Translations under genes and position numbers: made by a program
Part shown: positions 8,501 through 17,373 of the stretch, piece by piece
Layout of the letters: the number at the start of each line of letters is the position of its first letter
Position numbering within the stretch: the stretch's first letter is position 1
The notes under the pieces: model-generated
Database searches by the model: none
What the model saw: only the letters and a program-made list of their open reading frames with translations
What the model was told of the DNA's origin: nothing
Assembly (NCBI GenBank): GCA_025964775.1
Contig: JAOPYE010000036.1
Span: 39,279-103,278 of the forward strand
Length of the DNA stretch: 64,000 nucleotides
Direction: 5' to 3'
From: Marmoricola sp.
Lineage (GTDB): Bacteria; Actinomycetota; Actinomycetes; Propionibacteriales; Nocardioidaceae

Positions 8501-8809
8501 ATGGTGCTGTTTCGCCGACAACTCGGTGACGTGCTCCGCGGCGAGCGGATGCGTCGCGGCATGACCCTGCGCGAACTCTCCTCCGGGGCCCGGGTGAGCC
8601 TGGGCTACATCTCCGAGATCGAGCGTGGTCAGAAAGAAGCATCCTCCGAGCTGCTCGCGTCCCTCTGCGATGCTCTCGAGGTACCGCTGTCCGACGTACT
8701 CCGCGAGGTCAGCGACACCGTCGCGATCGAGGAGGCCCGGATCCTCGCCGAGGCCGGCATCGAGCGCGTTCCGACGCGTTCCGGCGACGTCGTCGCCTCC
8801 GCGGCCTGA
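8501..8809 (+). CDS. clgR: Clp-gene regulator ClgR (XRE-family HTH)
   Basis: 102-residue transcription activator. The HTH spans residues ~10-65, with the stretch SLGYISEIERGQKEASSELL typical of ClgR, followed by a short helical tail. ClgR activates clpP1P2, clpC and other proteostasis genes and is itself degraded by Clp. ATG 8501 has weak upstream purines. A candidate ECF-sigma promoter sits at 8438-8464. The C-terminus SAA is the kind of end ClpXP recognises. No competence-damage or phage-shock gene neighbours it here, unlike in some actinobacteria. Confidence 0.85.
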   Translation: MVLFRRQLGDVLRGERMRRGMTLRELSSGARVSLGYISEIERGQKEASSELLASLCDALEVPLSDVLREVSDTVAIEEARILAEAGIERVPTRSGDVVASAA

Positions 8810-8810
8810 G

Positions 8811-10217
8811 TCAGGCGACGCCGGCGGCGTTCTCCAGGGCCGTCAGCTCGTCGTCGAGGTGGGTCAGCAACCGCTGCAGGTGCGGGACCGTACGGCGACA
8901 GCCGGTCAGTCCGAAGCACATGTCGTCGGCGTAGCTGTTGCAGGTGATGTTCAACGCCATGCCCTGCATCGGGACCGAGACCGGGTAGCTGCCGGTCAGT
9001 CGGGCTCCGTTGAGGTACTGGACGCTGCGTGGCCCCGGCACGTTGCTGATGATCAGGTTGAACGGCGGTCGCACGATCCCGTTCAGCCGCAGCATCGGGA
9101 TGGCGAGCGACGGCGCCATCCCCAGCGCGCTCATCGCCATGATCTGGTTCGGCGTCATCGACTCGAGGGCCTCCTTGCCGGCCTTCATCGAGGCGTGGAT
9201 CGCGGCCAACCGGTCAGCGGGGTCGGCCAGGTCGGTGCCGAGCTTGACCATCACCGAACCGACCGCGTTGCCGCCGCCGCCTTCCTCGGAGTCGGCGCCA
9301 CGCGACTTCAGGCCCACCGGGACCATCGAGACCAGGGACGCTCCGGGGAGTCTGTCCAGCTCCATCAGGTAGTTCCGTACGGCGCCGCCGCACATGGCGA
9401 GCACGACGTCGTTCAACGTGGTGCGGCTCGCCTTCGAGATGGCCCGGATCCGTTCCAGCGGCCAGTCGTCGGCCGCGAACCGTCGCGAGCCGGTGATGTT
9501 GACGTTGAACATCGACTTCGGCGCGTAGAACGACAGCGCGGACGCCTCGTTGCGGAGGCCCTTGGTCAGGGTGCGGATCAGTGCCGCCGGGAGACCGGCG
9601 GCGTCGGCGGTGACGCCCATCGCCGTCCGCAGGGCGTCCATCGGGACCTCGGTCAGGCTGCGCTCGGCGACCTCACGCGTCTTGCGGCTCCGGTTCGTGG
9701 CCCGGGCGTCGAAGGGCAGCGGCATGTGGCGACGGTCCGGGTCGGTGCTCAGCGCGTTCTGCATCAGCTTCATCGCCGAGATGCCGTCGACCAGGGCGTG
9801 GTGCATCTTGGTGTACATCGCCACCCGGCCATCGGTCAGGCCTTCGATGATGTGCGCCTCCCACAGCGGACGCTCACGGGCGAGCATCTGCCCGTGCAGG
9901 CGGGAGACGAGCTCGAGGAGCTCGCGGATCCGGCCCGGTTCGGGCAACGCGCTGTGGCGGACGTGGTGCTCGATGTCGAACTCGGTGTCCTCGGTCCAGA
10001 TCCACTGGCCGAGGCCGCCCAGCGTGCGCACCGGCTTCTTGATGAACAGCGGCGCGATCTCCTCGGTGTCCAGGCTCGACTCGTACAGCTCCCGGGCGAA
10101 GTGCGGGCCGGCGTCGGCAGGCTTCTCGAAGAGTTGGAGACCTGCGACGTGCATCGGCTGGTTCCGGTTCTCGGCGAGCAGGAACCCGAGCGAGGTCGGA
10201 TCGATCGTGACGGCCAC
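8811..10217 (-). CDS. Wax ester synthase/diacylglycerol acyltransferase (WS/DGAT)
   Basis: 468-residue acyltransferase making triacylglycerols or wax esters from acyl-CoA, peripheral to the membrane. The catalytic HHALVDG motif (HHxxxDG) is near residues 138-144; the C-terminal domain has NLIISNVPGP and the PLN-like region typical of the family. GTG 10217 has GGAGG 6 nt upstream. A much longer in-frame reading to 10799 runs into the divergent aldehyde dehydrogenase gene and is rejected. Its stop is 1 nt from clgR's stop. Confidence 0.9.
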   Translation of the reverse strand: MAVTIDPTSLGFLLAENRNQPMHVAGLQLFEKPADAGPHFARELYESSLDTEEIAPLFIKKPVRTLGGLGQWIWTEDTEFDIEHHVRHSALPEPGRIRELLELVSRLHGQMLARERPLWEAHIIEGLTDGRVAMYTKMHHALVDGISAMKLMQNALSTDPDRRHMPLPFDARATNRSRKTREVAERSLTEVPMDALRTAMGVTADAAGLPAALIRTLTKGLRNEASALSFYAPKSMFNVNITGSRRFAADDWPLERIRAISKASRTTLNDVVLAMCGGAVRNYLMELDRLPGASLVSMVPVGLKSRGADSEEGGGGNAVGSVMVKLGTDLADPADRLAAIHASMKAGKEALESMTPNQIMAMSALGMAPSLAIPMLRLNGIVRPPFNLIISNVPGPRSVQYLNGARLTGSYPVSVPMQGMALNITCNSYADDMCFGLTGCRRTVPHLQRLLTHLDDELTALENAAGVA

Positions 10218-10312
10218 GTGACACCTCCAGAGCGGGCCGGGAGCGGCCTTCGGTGATCCTTGCGGCTCGTGGGGTTTTTGGGAACAGGGACGCGCCAGCG
10301 GATCTGTTCGAT

Positions 10313-10369
10313 GGTCGTTGAGCAGCGTCCGCGAGTGAGGAACGAACCCGCGTAGAGCGTGTCGAAATG
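10313..10369. repeat. REP-like intergenic repeat, copy A
   Basis: Intergenic sequence with the signature GTTGAGCAGCG ... GAGGAACGA ... GAGCGTGTCGAAA. The last 13 nt (GAGCGTGTCGAAA) recur exactly in copy B at 17372-17402. It lies between the divergent WS/DGAT and aldehyde dehydrogenase genes. Confidence 0.5.
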
Positions 10370-10419
10370 TGGTGACGCGAACGCAGCGGTGACCACAGGA
10401 CCCGGAGTAGGTTCGTCCC

Positions 10420-11919
10420 ATGACGATCACGGAACCAGCCGGCACGCGTACCGCCTCGACGTTCGACTCGCTGAACCCGCGCACGGGCGCCGTTGTCGGC
10501 ACCCATCCGATCGCGAGTGCGGCCGACGTCGAGGCTGCTGTCGCGCGCGCCCGCACTGCTGCTGCCTGGTGGGGCGCCCTGACGTTCGCGGAGCGCAAGA
10601 CCCGCCTCAACGCCTGGAAGGGCCACCTGACGCGCAAGATCGGCGAGCTCGCCGAGATCATGGAGGCCGAGACCGGCAAGCCGCACGGTGACGCCATGCT
10701 CGAGTGTGCCCTCGCGATCGACCACCTGTCGTGGGCAGCGGGCCACGCCGGCAAGGTGCTCAAGCGCCGCAAGGTGCCCAGCGGTCTGGTGATGGCCAAC
10801 CAGAAGGCGACCGTCGAGTTCGCACCACTCGGGGTGATCGGCGTGATCGGCCCGTGGAACTACCCGGTGTTCACGCCGATGGGGTCGATCGCCTACGCGC
10901 TCGCAGCGGGCAACGCGGTGGTCTTCAAGCCGAGCGAGTACACCCCGGGCGTCGGGATCTGGCTCGCACAGACCTTCGCCGAGGTCATCGAGAAGCCCGT
11001 CTTCCAGGTCGTCACCGGTATGGGCGACACCGGCGCGGCCCTGTGCCGCTCCGGCGTCAACAAGGTCGCGTTCACGGGCTCGACGGCCACCGGCAAGCGG
11101 GTGATGGCGGCCGCCTCCGAGACCCTCACCCCGGTGCTGATCGAAGCCGGTGGGAAGGACGCCCTGATCGTGGATGCGGACGCCGACATCGAGGCCGCCG
11201 TCGACGGTGCCGTCTGGGGGGCGAACGCGAACGCCGGCCAGACCTGTGCCGGTGTCGAGCGCGTCTACGTCCACGAGCGCGTCTACGACGACTTCCTGAC
11301 CCAGGTCGTCGCCAGGACCAAGGAGCTGCACGCCACCAACGACGCAGGTGCCAAGATCGGCCCGATCACGATGCCCTCGCAGCTCGCCATCATCCGCCGG
11401 CACATCGATGACGCGATCGCGCACGGCGGCAAGGCAGTCCTCGGCGGTCCGGATTCGGTCGGGGAGCGGTTCGTGCAGCCGACGATCCTGGTCGACGTCC
11501 CCGAGGACTCCTCGGCAGTGACCGAGGAGACGTTCGGACCGACCATGACCGTGACCAAGGTGAAGGACATGGACGAGGCGGTCGCCCTGACCAATGCCTC
11601 GCGCTATGCCCTGGGATCGTCGGTCTTCAGCAAGCGCAACGGGATGAAGATCGCCGAGCAGCTGCGGGTCGGGATGACCGCGATCAACGGCGTCATCACG
11701 TTTGCCGGGGTTCCGTCGCTGCCGTTCGGCGGTGTCGGCGACTCGGGCTTCGGCCGGATCCACGGGCCCGAGGGTCTCAAGGAGTTCACCTACGCACACG
11801 CGATCACCAACCAGCGGATGAAGCCGCTCATCGCGCTCACCACGTTCCAGCGCACCGAGAAGGCCGAAGAACAACTGGGCAAGATGATCACGATGCTGCA
11901 CGGGCGTGGCGGGAAGTAG
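10420..11919 (+). CDS. NAD(P)-dependent aldehyde dehydrogenase
   Basis: 499 residues, full length for the family. FTGSTATGKRVM near 224, catalytic Glu in EAGGKDA near 242 and nucleophile Cys in NAGQTCAGVER near 277 are all present, and PWNYP marks the cofactor side. The substrate is undetermined; long-chain or semialdehyde substrates are both possible, and the WS/DGAT neighbour hints at fatty aldehydes. ATG 10420 lies 6 nt after TAGGTT (10408-10413) without a ribosome site, so leaderless. The 3' end overlaps the next start by 14 nt. Confidence 0.88.
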   Translation: MTITEPAGTRTASTFDSLNPRTGAVVGTHPIASAADVEAAVARARTAAAWWGALTFAERKTRLNAWKGHLTRKIGELAEIMEAETGKPHGDAMLECALAIDHLSWAAGHAGKVLKRRKVPSGLVMANQKATVEFAPLGVIGVIGPWNYPVFTPMGSIAYALAAGNAVVFKPSEYTPGVGIWLAQTFAEVIEKPVFQVVTGMGDTGAALCRSGVNKVAFTGSTATGKRVMAAASETLTPVLIEAGGKDALIVDADADIEAAVDGAVWGANANAGQTCAGVERVYVHERVYDDFLTQVVARTKELHATNDAGAKIGPITMPSQLAIIRRHIDDAIAHGGKAVLGGPDSVGERFVQPTILVDVPEDSSAVTEETFGPTMTVTKVKDMDEAVALTNASRYALGSSVFSKRNGMKIAEQLRVGMTAINGVITFAGVPSLPFGGVGDSGFGRIHGPEGLKEFTYAHAITNQRMKPLIALTTFQRTEKAEEQLGKMITMLHGRGGK

Positions 11920-13027
11920 CACGCGTCCTGCCAGACCGGCACTCGATCTCGCTCTCAGCCGCGGTAGGACCTCGCTGCGTGCTCGGCTCGCGCGGCTGCG
12001 CTCGAAGAGCTGGCAGGTCGGCCAGTGCGCCCTGGCGGCAGGAGTGGCCTGGTACGTCGCCCATGACCTGATCGGGCACGCCCAGCCGTTCTTCGCCCCG
12101 ATAGCGGCCGTGGTCAGCCTCGGGACGACCTACGGGCAGCGGCTGCGACGGGTGGCCGAGGTGACCCTGGGGGTCGCGATCGGCGTCTTCCTCGGCGATG
12201 CGATCACGCACGTGCTCGGTTCCGGTGCCTGGCAGATCGCGCTCATCGTGAGCCTGGCCATGGTCTCGGCGCTGCTGCTGGACGCTGGTGCGATCTTCGT
12301 GACCCAGGCTGCGGTCCAGGCAATCGTGGTGAGCACCCTGATCCCGGATCCGGGCAAGGCGTTCCTGCGCTGGAGCGATGCCCTGATCGGAGGGGTGGTC
12401 GCACTCGTCGCGGCGACCCTGGTCCCGCGTGCGCCCCTGCGTCGGCCCCGGGAGCAGGTGGCCGTGGTGATCCGGAAGGTCGCCATGCTGCTGCGGTCCT
12501 CGGCGATGCGGATCGAGGACGGCGACGTCGAGCTGGCGCTCGCGACACTGGCCGATGCCCGGCGTACCGACGGGTTGATCGCCGAGCTGCGCGCTGCCTC
12601 GGACGAAGGGCTCTCCGTGGTGGCCTCGTCTCCGTTCCGGTACCGGCACAAGGACGACGTACGGCGGATGGCCGACCTGGTCGAGCCCGTTGACTTCGCC
12701 CTGCGCAGTACCCGTGTCCTGGCGCGCCGGATCGCGGTGGCCTGCTACCGCGGGGAACCGATCCCGTCGGCGTACTCGGTGTTCCTGCGCGACCTGGCCG
12801 ACGTCACCGACCTGATGGCCGGCGAGCTGGCGGCGAACCGGATGGCGACCACGGCACTCGAGCCGTTGGTGGGGCTTGCCCGGGCGTCCTCGCACCTTCA
12901 GCGGACGAACGTGCTCTCCGCCGAGGCCGTGCTGGCGCAGGTGCGGTCGCTGATCGCCGACCTGCTCGCCGTCGCCGGGATGGATCCGCTGGCAGCGACC
13001 GACGAGCTCCCGCCACTGGCCGACTAG
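11906..13027 (+). CDS. FUSC/aromatic acid exporter-like membrane protein
   Basis: 373 residues. The N-terminal half carries about five to six hydrophobic helices (e.g. CALAAGVAWYV, FFAPIAAVVSLG, IALIVSLAMVSALLL, LIGGVVALVAATLVP) with the YGQRLRR loop typical of the ArAE/FUSC family; the C-terminal half is a soluble helical domain. Such proteins are half-size relatives of efflux components. GTG 11906 overlaps the aldehyde dehydrogenase gene, so the pair is probably one operon. The transported substrate is not known. Confidence 0.75.
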   Translation: MAGSSTRPARPALDLALSRGRTSLRARLARLRSKSWQVGQCALAAGVAWYVAHDLIGHAQPFFAPIAAVVSLGTTYGQRLRRVAEVTLGVAIGVFLGDAITHVLGSGAWQIALIVSLAMVSALLLDAGAIFVTQAAVQAIVVSTLIPDPGKAFLRWSDALIGGVVALVAATLVPRAPLRRPREQVAVVIRKVAMLLRSSAMRIEDGDVELALATLADARRTDGLIAELRAASDEGLSVVASSPFRYRHKDDVRRMADLVEPVDFALRSTRVLARRIAVACYRGEPIPSAYSVFLRDLADVTDLMAGELAANRMATTALEPLVGLARASSHLQRTNVLSAEAVLAQVRSLIADLLAVAGMDPLAATDELPPLAD

Positions 13028-13040
13028 GGTTGCCCCTCCC

Positions 13041-13754
13041 ATGGACCAGCCCCTGAGCTCGCCGCCGGACGTCACCTGGATCACCGCGTTCATCGACGTG
13101 CCCGCCTCGCGCTACGACGACTCCCGGAGCTTCTGGGCTGCGGTCACCGGCTCGACCCTGTCGCCGGTGCGGGGGAGCACCGGCGAGTTCGCGACCTTCG
13201 TGCCGCCCGACGGTGACGCCTACCTGCGGCTTCAGCGGGTCGAACGTGGGCCTGCCGGGATCCACCTCGACCTGCATGCGGCCGAGCACTCGTTCACCAT
13301 CCGCACCTCGCCGGGCGGCCTGCCCTGGTGCGAGGTCTCCGACGCCGAGGGCGAGAGCACCCGTCCGCTCCCGAGGATCTGGGCCGGGGGACAGGCGAGC
13401 CTGGTCGACCAGGTCTGCCTGGACATCCCTGCTGCGGCCTACGAGGACGAGTGCGCCTTCTGGGCCGAGCTGACCGGCTGGCACCTGGTCGCGTCGTCGC
13501 GCCCGGAGTTCAGCTACCTGGTGAGGCCCGAGCACCTGCCGCTGCGGATCCTGCTCCAGCGCCTCGACGATGCTGACGGGCCGGTGCGTGCCCATCTGGA
13601 CCTCGCCACCACCGACCGGGCTGCGGAGACCGACCGGCACCGCGACCTCGGCGCCCGGGTCGAGGCGACCAGGCAGCGCTGGACCGTCCTGCGTGACCCG
13701 TCCGGTGCGACGTACTGCATCACCGACCGGGACCCCTACACAGGCCTGCTCTGA
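13041..13754 (+). CDS. Two-domain VOC (glyoxalase-like) protein
   Basis: 237 residues with two tandem vicinal-oxygen-chelate modules (about 10-110 and 125-230), each opening with an F(W)A-containing helix (SFWAAVTGS, AFWAELTGW). Some members detoxify or bind antibiotics, but no metal ligands can be assigned with confidence. ATG 13041 follows TAGGGT (13025-13030) by 10 nt. The 3' end overlaps the convergent DUF402 gene by 19 bp. Confidence 0.75.
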   Translation: MDQPLSSPPDVTWITAFIDVPASRYDDSRSFWAAVTGSTLSPVRGSTGEFATFVPPDGDAYLRLQRVERGPAGIHLDLHAAEHSFTIRTSPGGLPWCEVSDAEGESTRPLPRIWAGGQASLVDQVCLDIPAAAYEDECAFWAELTGWHLVASSRPEFSYLVRPEHLPLRILLQRLDDADGPVRAHLDLATTDRAAETDRHRDLGARVEATRQRWTVLRDPSGATYCITDRDPYTGLL

Positions 13755-14263
13755 AGCTTCTCGATCCAGCGACCAGTGGTCCCGTCGAACGGACTCTGCC
13801 CGTCCGACATCGCGGCGAAGACCTCGTCGCAGCTGCGACGCGCGGCCGCGATGACGTCGGCCGGGTAGCCGAACGCCACCTGGTGCTCGGCGAACTCGTC
13901 CTCGTCGTCGATCCACACCCGGCCGTCGGTCTCGCGGATCACGTCGAGGTCGAGGTCGACGCAGCGCACCTCGCTCTCGTCGGCCGACCAGGCGCACGGG
14001 GTGGTCACGTCGACGTAGAAGTCGACCGGACGGTCGGCCTCGTTGCCGTAGATCGTCGCCACCCACCAGGCGTCGTAGGGGAGCAGGACGACGTGGTCGG
14101 CCCACGCGGTGAAGCCCTTGCCGGGCTTCGAGAGCCAGGTGCCCTTCGGTACGCCGACCCAGTGACCCAGCGCGTCCGCACCGAGGTGCAGCGCGTCGAA
14201 CTCCCAGTGCGGCCCGTCGGGCCACTTGCGGGTCAGGACGCGTACGGCGCGCAGGTCGCTCAC
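13736..14263 (-). CDS. DUF402 (FomD-like) protein
   Basis: 175-residue DUF402 domain protein, a beta-rich fold whose members include nucleotide-diphosphate hydrolases such as FomD and Ntdp. The acidic metal-site region WIDDEDEFAEHQ near residues 120-131 is present. GTG 14263 follows TAGGCT (minus strand, 14271-14276) by 7 nt, a leaderless arrangement. Convergent overlap with the VOC gene. No operon partner. Confidence 0.75.
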   Translation of the reverse strand: MSDLRAVRVLTRKWPDGPHWEFDALHLGADALGHWVGVPKGTWLSKPGKGFTAWADHVVLLPYDAWWVATIYGNEADRPVDFYVDVTTPCAWSADESEVRCVDLDLDVIRETDGRVWIDDEDEFAEHQVAFGYPADVIAAARRSCDEVFAAMSDGQSPFDGTTGRWIEKLQSRPV

Positions 14264-14301
14264 GCCGGCAAGCCTAGGTGCCGGACGTCGGCCGAGGAGA
14301 C

Positions 14302-15132
14302 CTACTTCCTGCCCGGCATCGTCTTGGGAGCGCCCCAGGCGACGACATCCTGGTACGTCGACCCGGCGAACTTCGCGGCGTTGTGGATGATGTGTGCGTC
14401 GATCCCGACGAGCACTCGCGCCTTCTTCTTCTTCGCGGCTTCGAGGATGATGTCGGCGGCCTTCTCGGCAGTCATCCGAGCCAAGCGCTTCTCGAACAGC
14501 TCGTCGAGCTTGGCGCCGTCCTGGCTGGCGGTCTTGCGACCGTTGCGGGAGATGCCGGTCTTGATGCCGCCGGGGTGCACGCAGGTCACCGAGACCGGGT
14601 GCTTGTTGATCAGCATCTCCTCGCGCAGCGCCTCGGTGAAGCCGCGAACGGCGTACTTGGTGGCGTTGTACGCGGTCTGGCCGGGCATCGAGATCAGGCC
14701 GAACAAGCTGGAGATGTTGACCAGGGCGCCGTCGCCCGACGCGATCAGGTGCGGCAGGAACTCCTTGGTGCCGTTGACCACGCCGAGGAAGTTGACCCCG
14801 ACGATCCAGTCGAAGTCCTCGTACGACATCTCCTCGAAGTCACCCGTGACGGTCACGCCGGCGTTGTTGACCACGACGTTGACGCGGCCGAACTGCTCGG
14901 CGACCGCGGTGGCCCAGGTGCCGATCGCGGCGCGATCGGAGACGTCGATGACGTCGCTGCGCACCTCGGCGCCGAGGCCCTTGACCAGGTCGACCGTCTC
15001 GGCAAGGGCTTCTGCGTTCCAATCGGAGATCGCGAGCAGGGCGCCTTCGCGGGCGGCCTTCAGCGCCATCTCGCGCCCCATGCCGCCGCCGGCTCCGGTG
15101 ATGACGACGACCTTGTCCTGAAGAGTCTTCAT
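14302..15132 (-). CDS. Short-chain dehydrogenase/reductase (classical SDR)
   Basis: 276 residues. Cofactor motif TGAGGGMGRE near residue 12, NNAG near 88, catalytic Ser in NISSLFG and YNATK near 155. ATG 15132 overlaps the monooxygenase stop at 15129-15131 by 4 nt, so it is translated from the same mRNA. It may supply or remove the ketone/alcohol handled by the Baeyer-Villiger enzyme; the substrate is unknown. Confidence 0.88.
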   Translation of the reverse strand: MKTLQDKVVVITGAGGGMGREMALKAAREGALLAISDWNAEALAETVDLVKGLGAEVRSDVIDVSDRAAIGTWATAVAEQFGRVNVVVNNAGVTVTGDFEEMSYEDFDWIVGVNFLGVVNGTKEFLPHLIASGDGALVNISSLFGLISMPGQTAYNATKYAVRGFTEALREEMLINKHPVSVTCVHPGGIKTGISRNGRKTASQDGAKLDELFEKRLARMTAEKAADIILEAAKKKKARVLVGIDAHIIHNAAKFAGSTYQDVVAWGAPKTMPGRK

Positions 15133-16685
15133 GCGACGTGCTCCTTGGTGCGGGTGGGGGCGTCCGACCGGGTGGTCACGACGTACTGCTCGATGTCGAA
15201 GCTGCGCAGCAGTCCGCGGAACGCGAACGTGGTTCGCGGCCAGAGCGTGGTGTTGCGGCCGTGCTCGTCGAGGTACCAGCTGGCGCAGCCACCGGTACTC
15301 CAGACGGTTCGCTTCATCCGTCGTTGCAGGTCGTCGTTCCAGGCGGCCTGGGCGGCCTGGGTGGGCTCGACCGCAGCGATGCCGCGCTCACCCATCTGCT
15401 GCAGGGCCGAGAGGATGTAGGCGATCTGGCTCTCGATCATGAAGACCATGCTCGAGTGGCCCAGTCCGGTGTTCGCGCCGACGATCTGGAACAGGTTCGG
15501 GAAGCCGGCCGCCGTGGTGCCCTTGTACGACGTCATCCCGGTCTCGGCCCAGACGTCCCCGAGGGTGCGTCCCTCGCGACCCTTGATGTGGTGGGCGATC
15601 GGCTGGTCGGTGGTGAAGAACCCGGTCGCGACGATCAGGACGTCGATGTCGCGCTCACGGAGTTCGTTCGTGCGGGCGTCGCGGGTGACGATCCCGGTCG
15701 GGGTGATCTCGGTGATGCCGTCGGTGATCACCTCGACGTTGTCCTGGGCCAGCGCGGGGTAGTAGGTGTTGGAGATCAGGATGCGCTTGCAGCCGATCTG
15801 GAAGTCGGGGGTGACCTTCTCCTGCAGCTCCGGGTCGCTGATGCCCTTGCGGATGTTGCCCAGCGCCATCGTCTGTGCTGGGGACAGGATCTTCGGGACC
15901 CGCGTGAAGCCGGGGACGTAGGTCTCGCGGCCCCAGTAGATCGCCGAGCGGTAGATCTTCTGCAAGCCCGGCAGGTAGCGGAACCCGAGGCGCTCGATGC
16001 CGGTGTACGCGCGGTCGTGACGAGGCATCACCCAGGGTGCGGTGCGCTGGTAGACGCCGAGATGGGCGACGGTCTTCGCGATCTCCGGGATGACCTGGAT
16101 GGCAGAGGCGCCGGTCCCGATGACGGCGACCCGCTTCCCGGTCAGGTCGACGTCGTGGTCCCAGCGGGCGGTGTGGAAGATCGCGCCGGTGAAGCCGTCG
16201 ATGCCCTTGATGTCGGGATCCTTCGGCTCCGAGAGCCCACCTGATCCACTGATCAGGACGTCAGCGGTGACGGTGCCCGCGCTGGTCACGACGGTCCACA
16301 CCTCGTCCTCGGTGTCCCAGGCCGCGTCCTGCACGGTGGTCCCGAAACGGAAACGGTCGAGAACGCCTGCGCGCTGGGCGACGTCCTGGAGGTAGGCGTG
16401 GATCTCGGGCTGCGGGGAGAAGGACCGCGACCAGGTCGGGTTGGGCGCGAACGAGAACGAGTACAGCTGACTCGGTACGTCGCACGCGGCACCCGGGTAG
16501 GTGTTGTCGCGCCACGTGCCGCCGACGGTGTCACCCTTGTCGACGACGAGGAAGTCGGCCTGGCCGGCCTCCTCGAGCTTGATCGCCATGCCGAGCCCTG
16601 CGAAGCCGGCGCCGACGACGAGCACCCGGACGTGTTCGGGCAGGGTCTCGGTGCCCGCCGCGGCAGCGGAGGTCGTGGTTGTCAT
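15129..16685 (-). CDS. Baeyer-Villiger monooxygenase (EthA/MymA-like flavoprotein)
   Basis: 518-residue class B flavin monooxygenase that inserts oxygen next to a ketone using NADPH. It has FAD-binding GAGFAGLG near 25, the diagnostic FTGAIFHTARW (FxGxxxHxxxW) at 165-175, and NADPH-binding GTGASAIQ just after. ATG 16685 lies 6 nt from a TAGGAT -10 box (16692-16697) with TTGACG (16714-16719) 16 nt further up, so the mRNA should be leaderless. Opposite it is a TetR gene, as in the mycobacterial ethA/ethR pair. EthA orthology is not claimed. Confidence 0.88.
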   Translation of the reverse strand: MTTTTSAAAAGTETLPEHVRVLVVGAGFAGLGMAIKLEEAGQADFLVVDKGDTVGGTWRDNTYPGAACDVPSQLYSFSFAPNPTWSRSFSPQPEIHAYLQDVAQRAGVLDRFRFGTTVQDAAWDTEDEVWTVVTSAGTVTADVLISGSGGLSEPKDPDIKGIDGFTGAIFHTARWDHDVDLTGKRVAVIGTGASAIQVIPEIAKTVAHLGVYQRTAPWVMPRHDRAYTGIERLGFRYLPGLQKIYRSAIYWGRETYVPGFTRVPKILSPAQTMALGNIRKGISDPELQEKVTPDFQIGCKRILISNTYYPALAQDNVEVITDGITEITPTGIVTRDARTNELRERDIDVLIVATGFFTTDQPIAHHIKGREGRTLGDVWAETGMTSYKGTTAAGFPNLFQIVGANTGLGHSSMVFMIESQIAYILSALQQMGERGIAAVEPTQAAQAAWNDDLQRRMKRTVWSTGGCASWYLDEHGRNTTLWPRTTFAFRGLLRSFDIEQYVVTTRSDAPTRTKEHVA

Positions 16686-16691
16686 GGAAGG

Positions 16692-16748
16692 ATCCTAGCG
16701 CTTGTTGAACAACCGTCAATAGCGTTATTGACTGATGTTCAGTAATAT
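16692..16748. promoter_or_regulatory. Divergent promoters with a 36-bp dyad operator
   Basis: A dyad centred at 16723/16724 has outer arms TGAACA (16706-16711) and TGTTCA (16736-16741) and inner arms GTCAATA (16715-16721) and TATTGAC (16726-16732), spaced by GCGT. It covers the monooxygenase -35 (TTGACG on the minus strand, 16714-16719) and ends 1 nt before the tetR -10 candidate TAATAT (16743-16748). This is an excellent operator candidate for the TetR product. Confidence 0.75.
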
Positions 16749-16755
16749 GGGACAC

Positions 16756-17373
16756 ATGTCGACCACCAGCGGGCCTGCAACGGGCGGACGCATCCGGATG
16801 TCGCCCGAGAGTCGGCGCGAGCAACTCCTCGAGCTCGGGACGCAGCTGCTCTCGACCAGGACGCTCGACGAGATCTCGATCGAGGTGCTGGCCGAGGAGG
16901 CCGGCATCTCCCGAGGCCTGCTCTACCACTACTTCGGCAACAAGCAGGACTTCCACCTGGCCGTCGTACGGCGCGCTGTCGAGCAGCTCGTCGCGATCAC
17001 CGCGCCGCGCGACATCGAGGACCCGCTCGAGCAGCTGGCGGTCTCGATCGGCGCCTACCTGGACTACGTCGTGGAGAACTACACCGGCTACGTCTCGCTG
17101 GTCCGCGCTGCGGCCGGCGGCAACGAGGAGCTCCGGGCCATCTACGAGGAAGGTCGTCGGGCACTGACCGACCGCATCTTCGAGGTGACCGGTCCCGCGG
17201 GCCTCGACGCCCTCGGGCTCAGCGATTCCCCGACCATGCGCCTGCTGGTCAACGGCTGGGCCGCGATGCTCGAGGTCGTCATCATCGACTGGGTGCACGA
17301 CCCGCGCGGGATCGCCCGCGAGGACCTGCTGGGTCGACTGGCCCGGGCACTGCCCGGGATCGTGCTGGCCTGA
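16756..17373 (+). CDS. TetR-family transcriptional regulator
   Basis: 205 residues from ATG 16756. The N-terminal HTH is at about 20-65 (EVLAEEAGISRGLLYHYFGNKQDF), followed by a helical ligand domain. Upstream ATGs at 16747 and 16735 fall within or next to the -10 hexamer TAATAT and the operator. ATG 16756 is 7 nt after that hexamer and gives a leaderless mRNA. It probably represses itself and the divergent monooxygenase-SDR operon. Its last 92 bp are antisense to the end of the GT2 gene. Confidence 0.85.
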   Translation: MSTTSGPATGGRIRMSPESRREQLLELGTQLLSTRTLDEISIEVLAEEAGISRGLLYHYFGNKQDFHLAVVRRAVEQLVAITAPRDIEDPLEQLAVSIGAYLDYVVENYTGYVSLVRAAAGGNEELRAIYEEGRRALTDRIFEVTGPAGLDALGLSDSPTMRLLVNGWAAMLEVVIIDWVHDPRGIAREDLLGRLARALPGIVLA

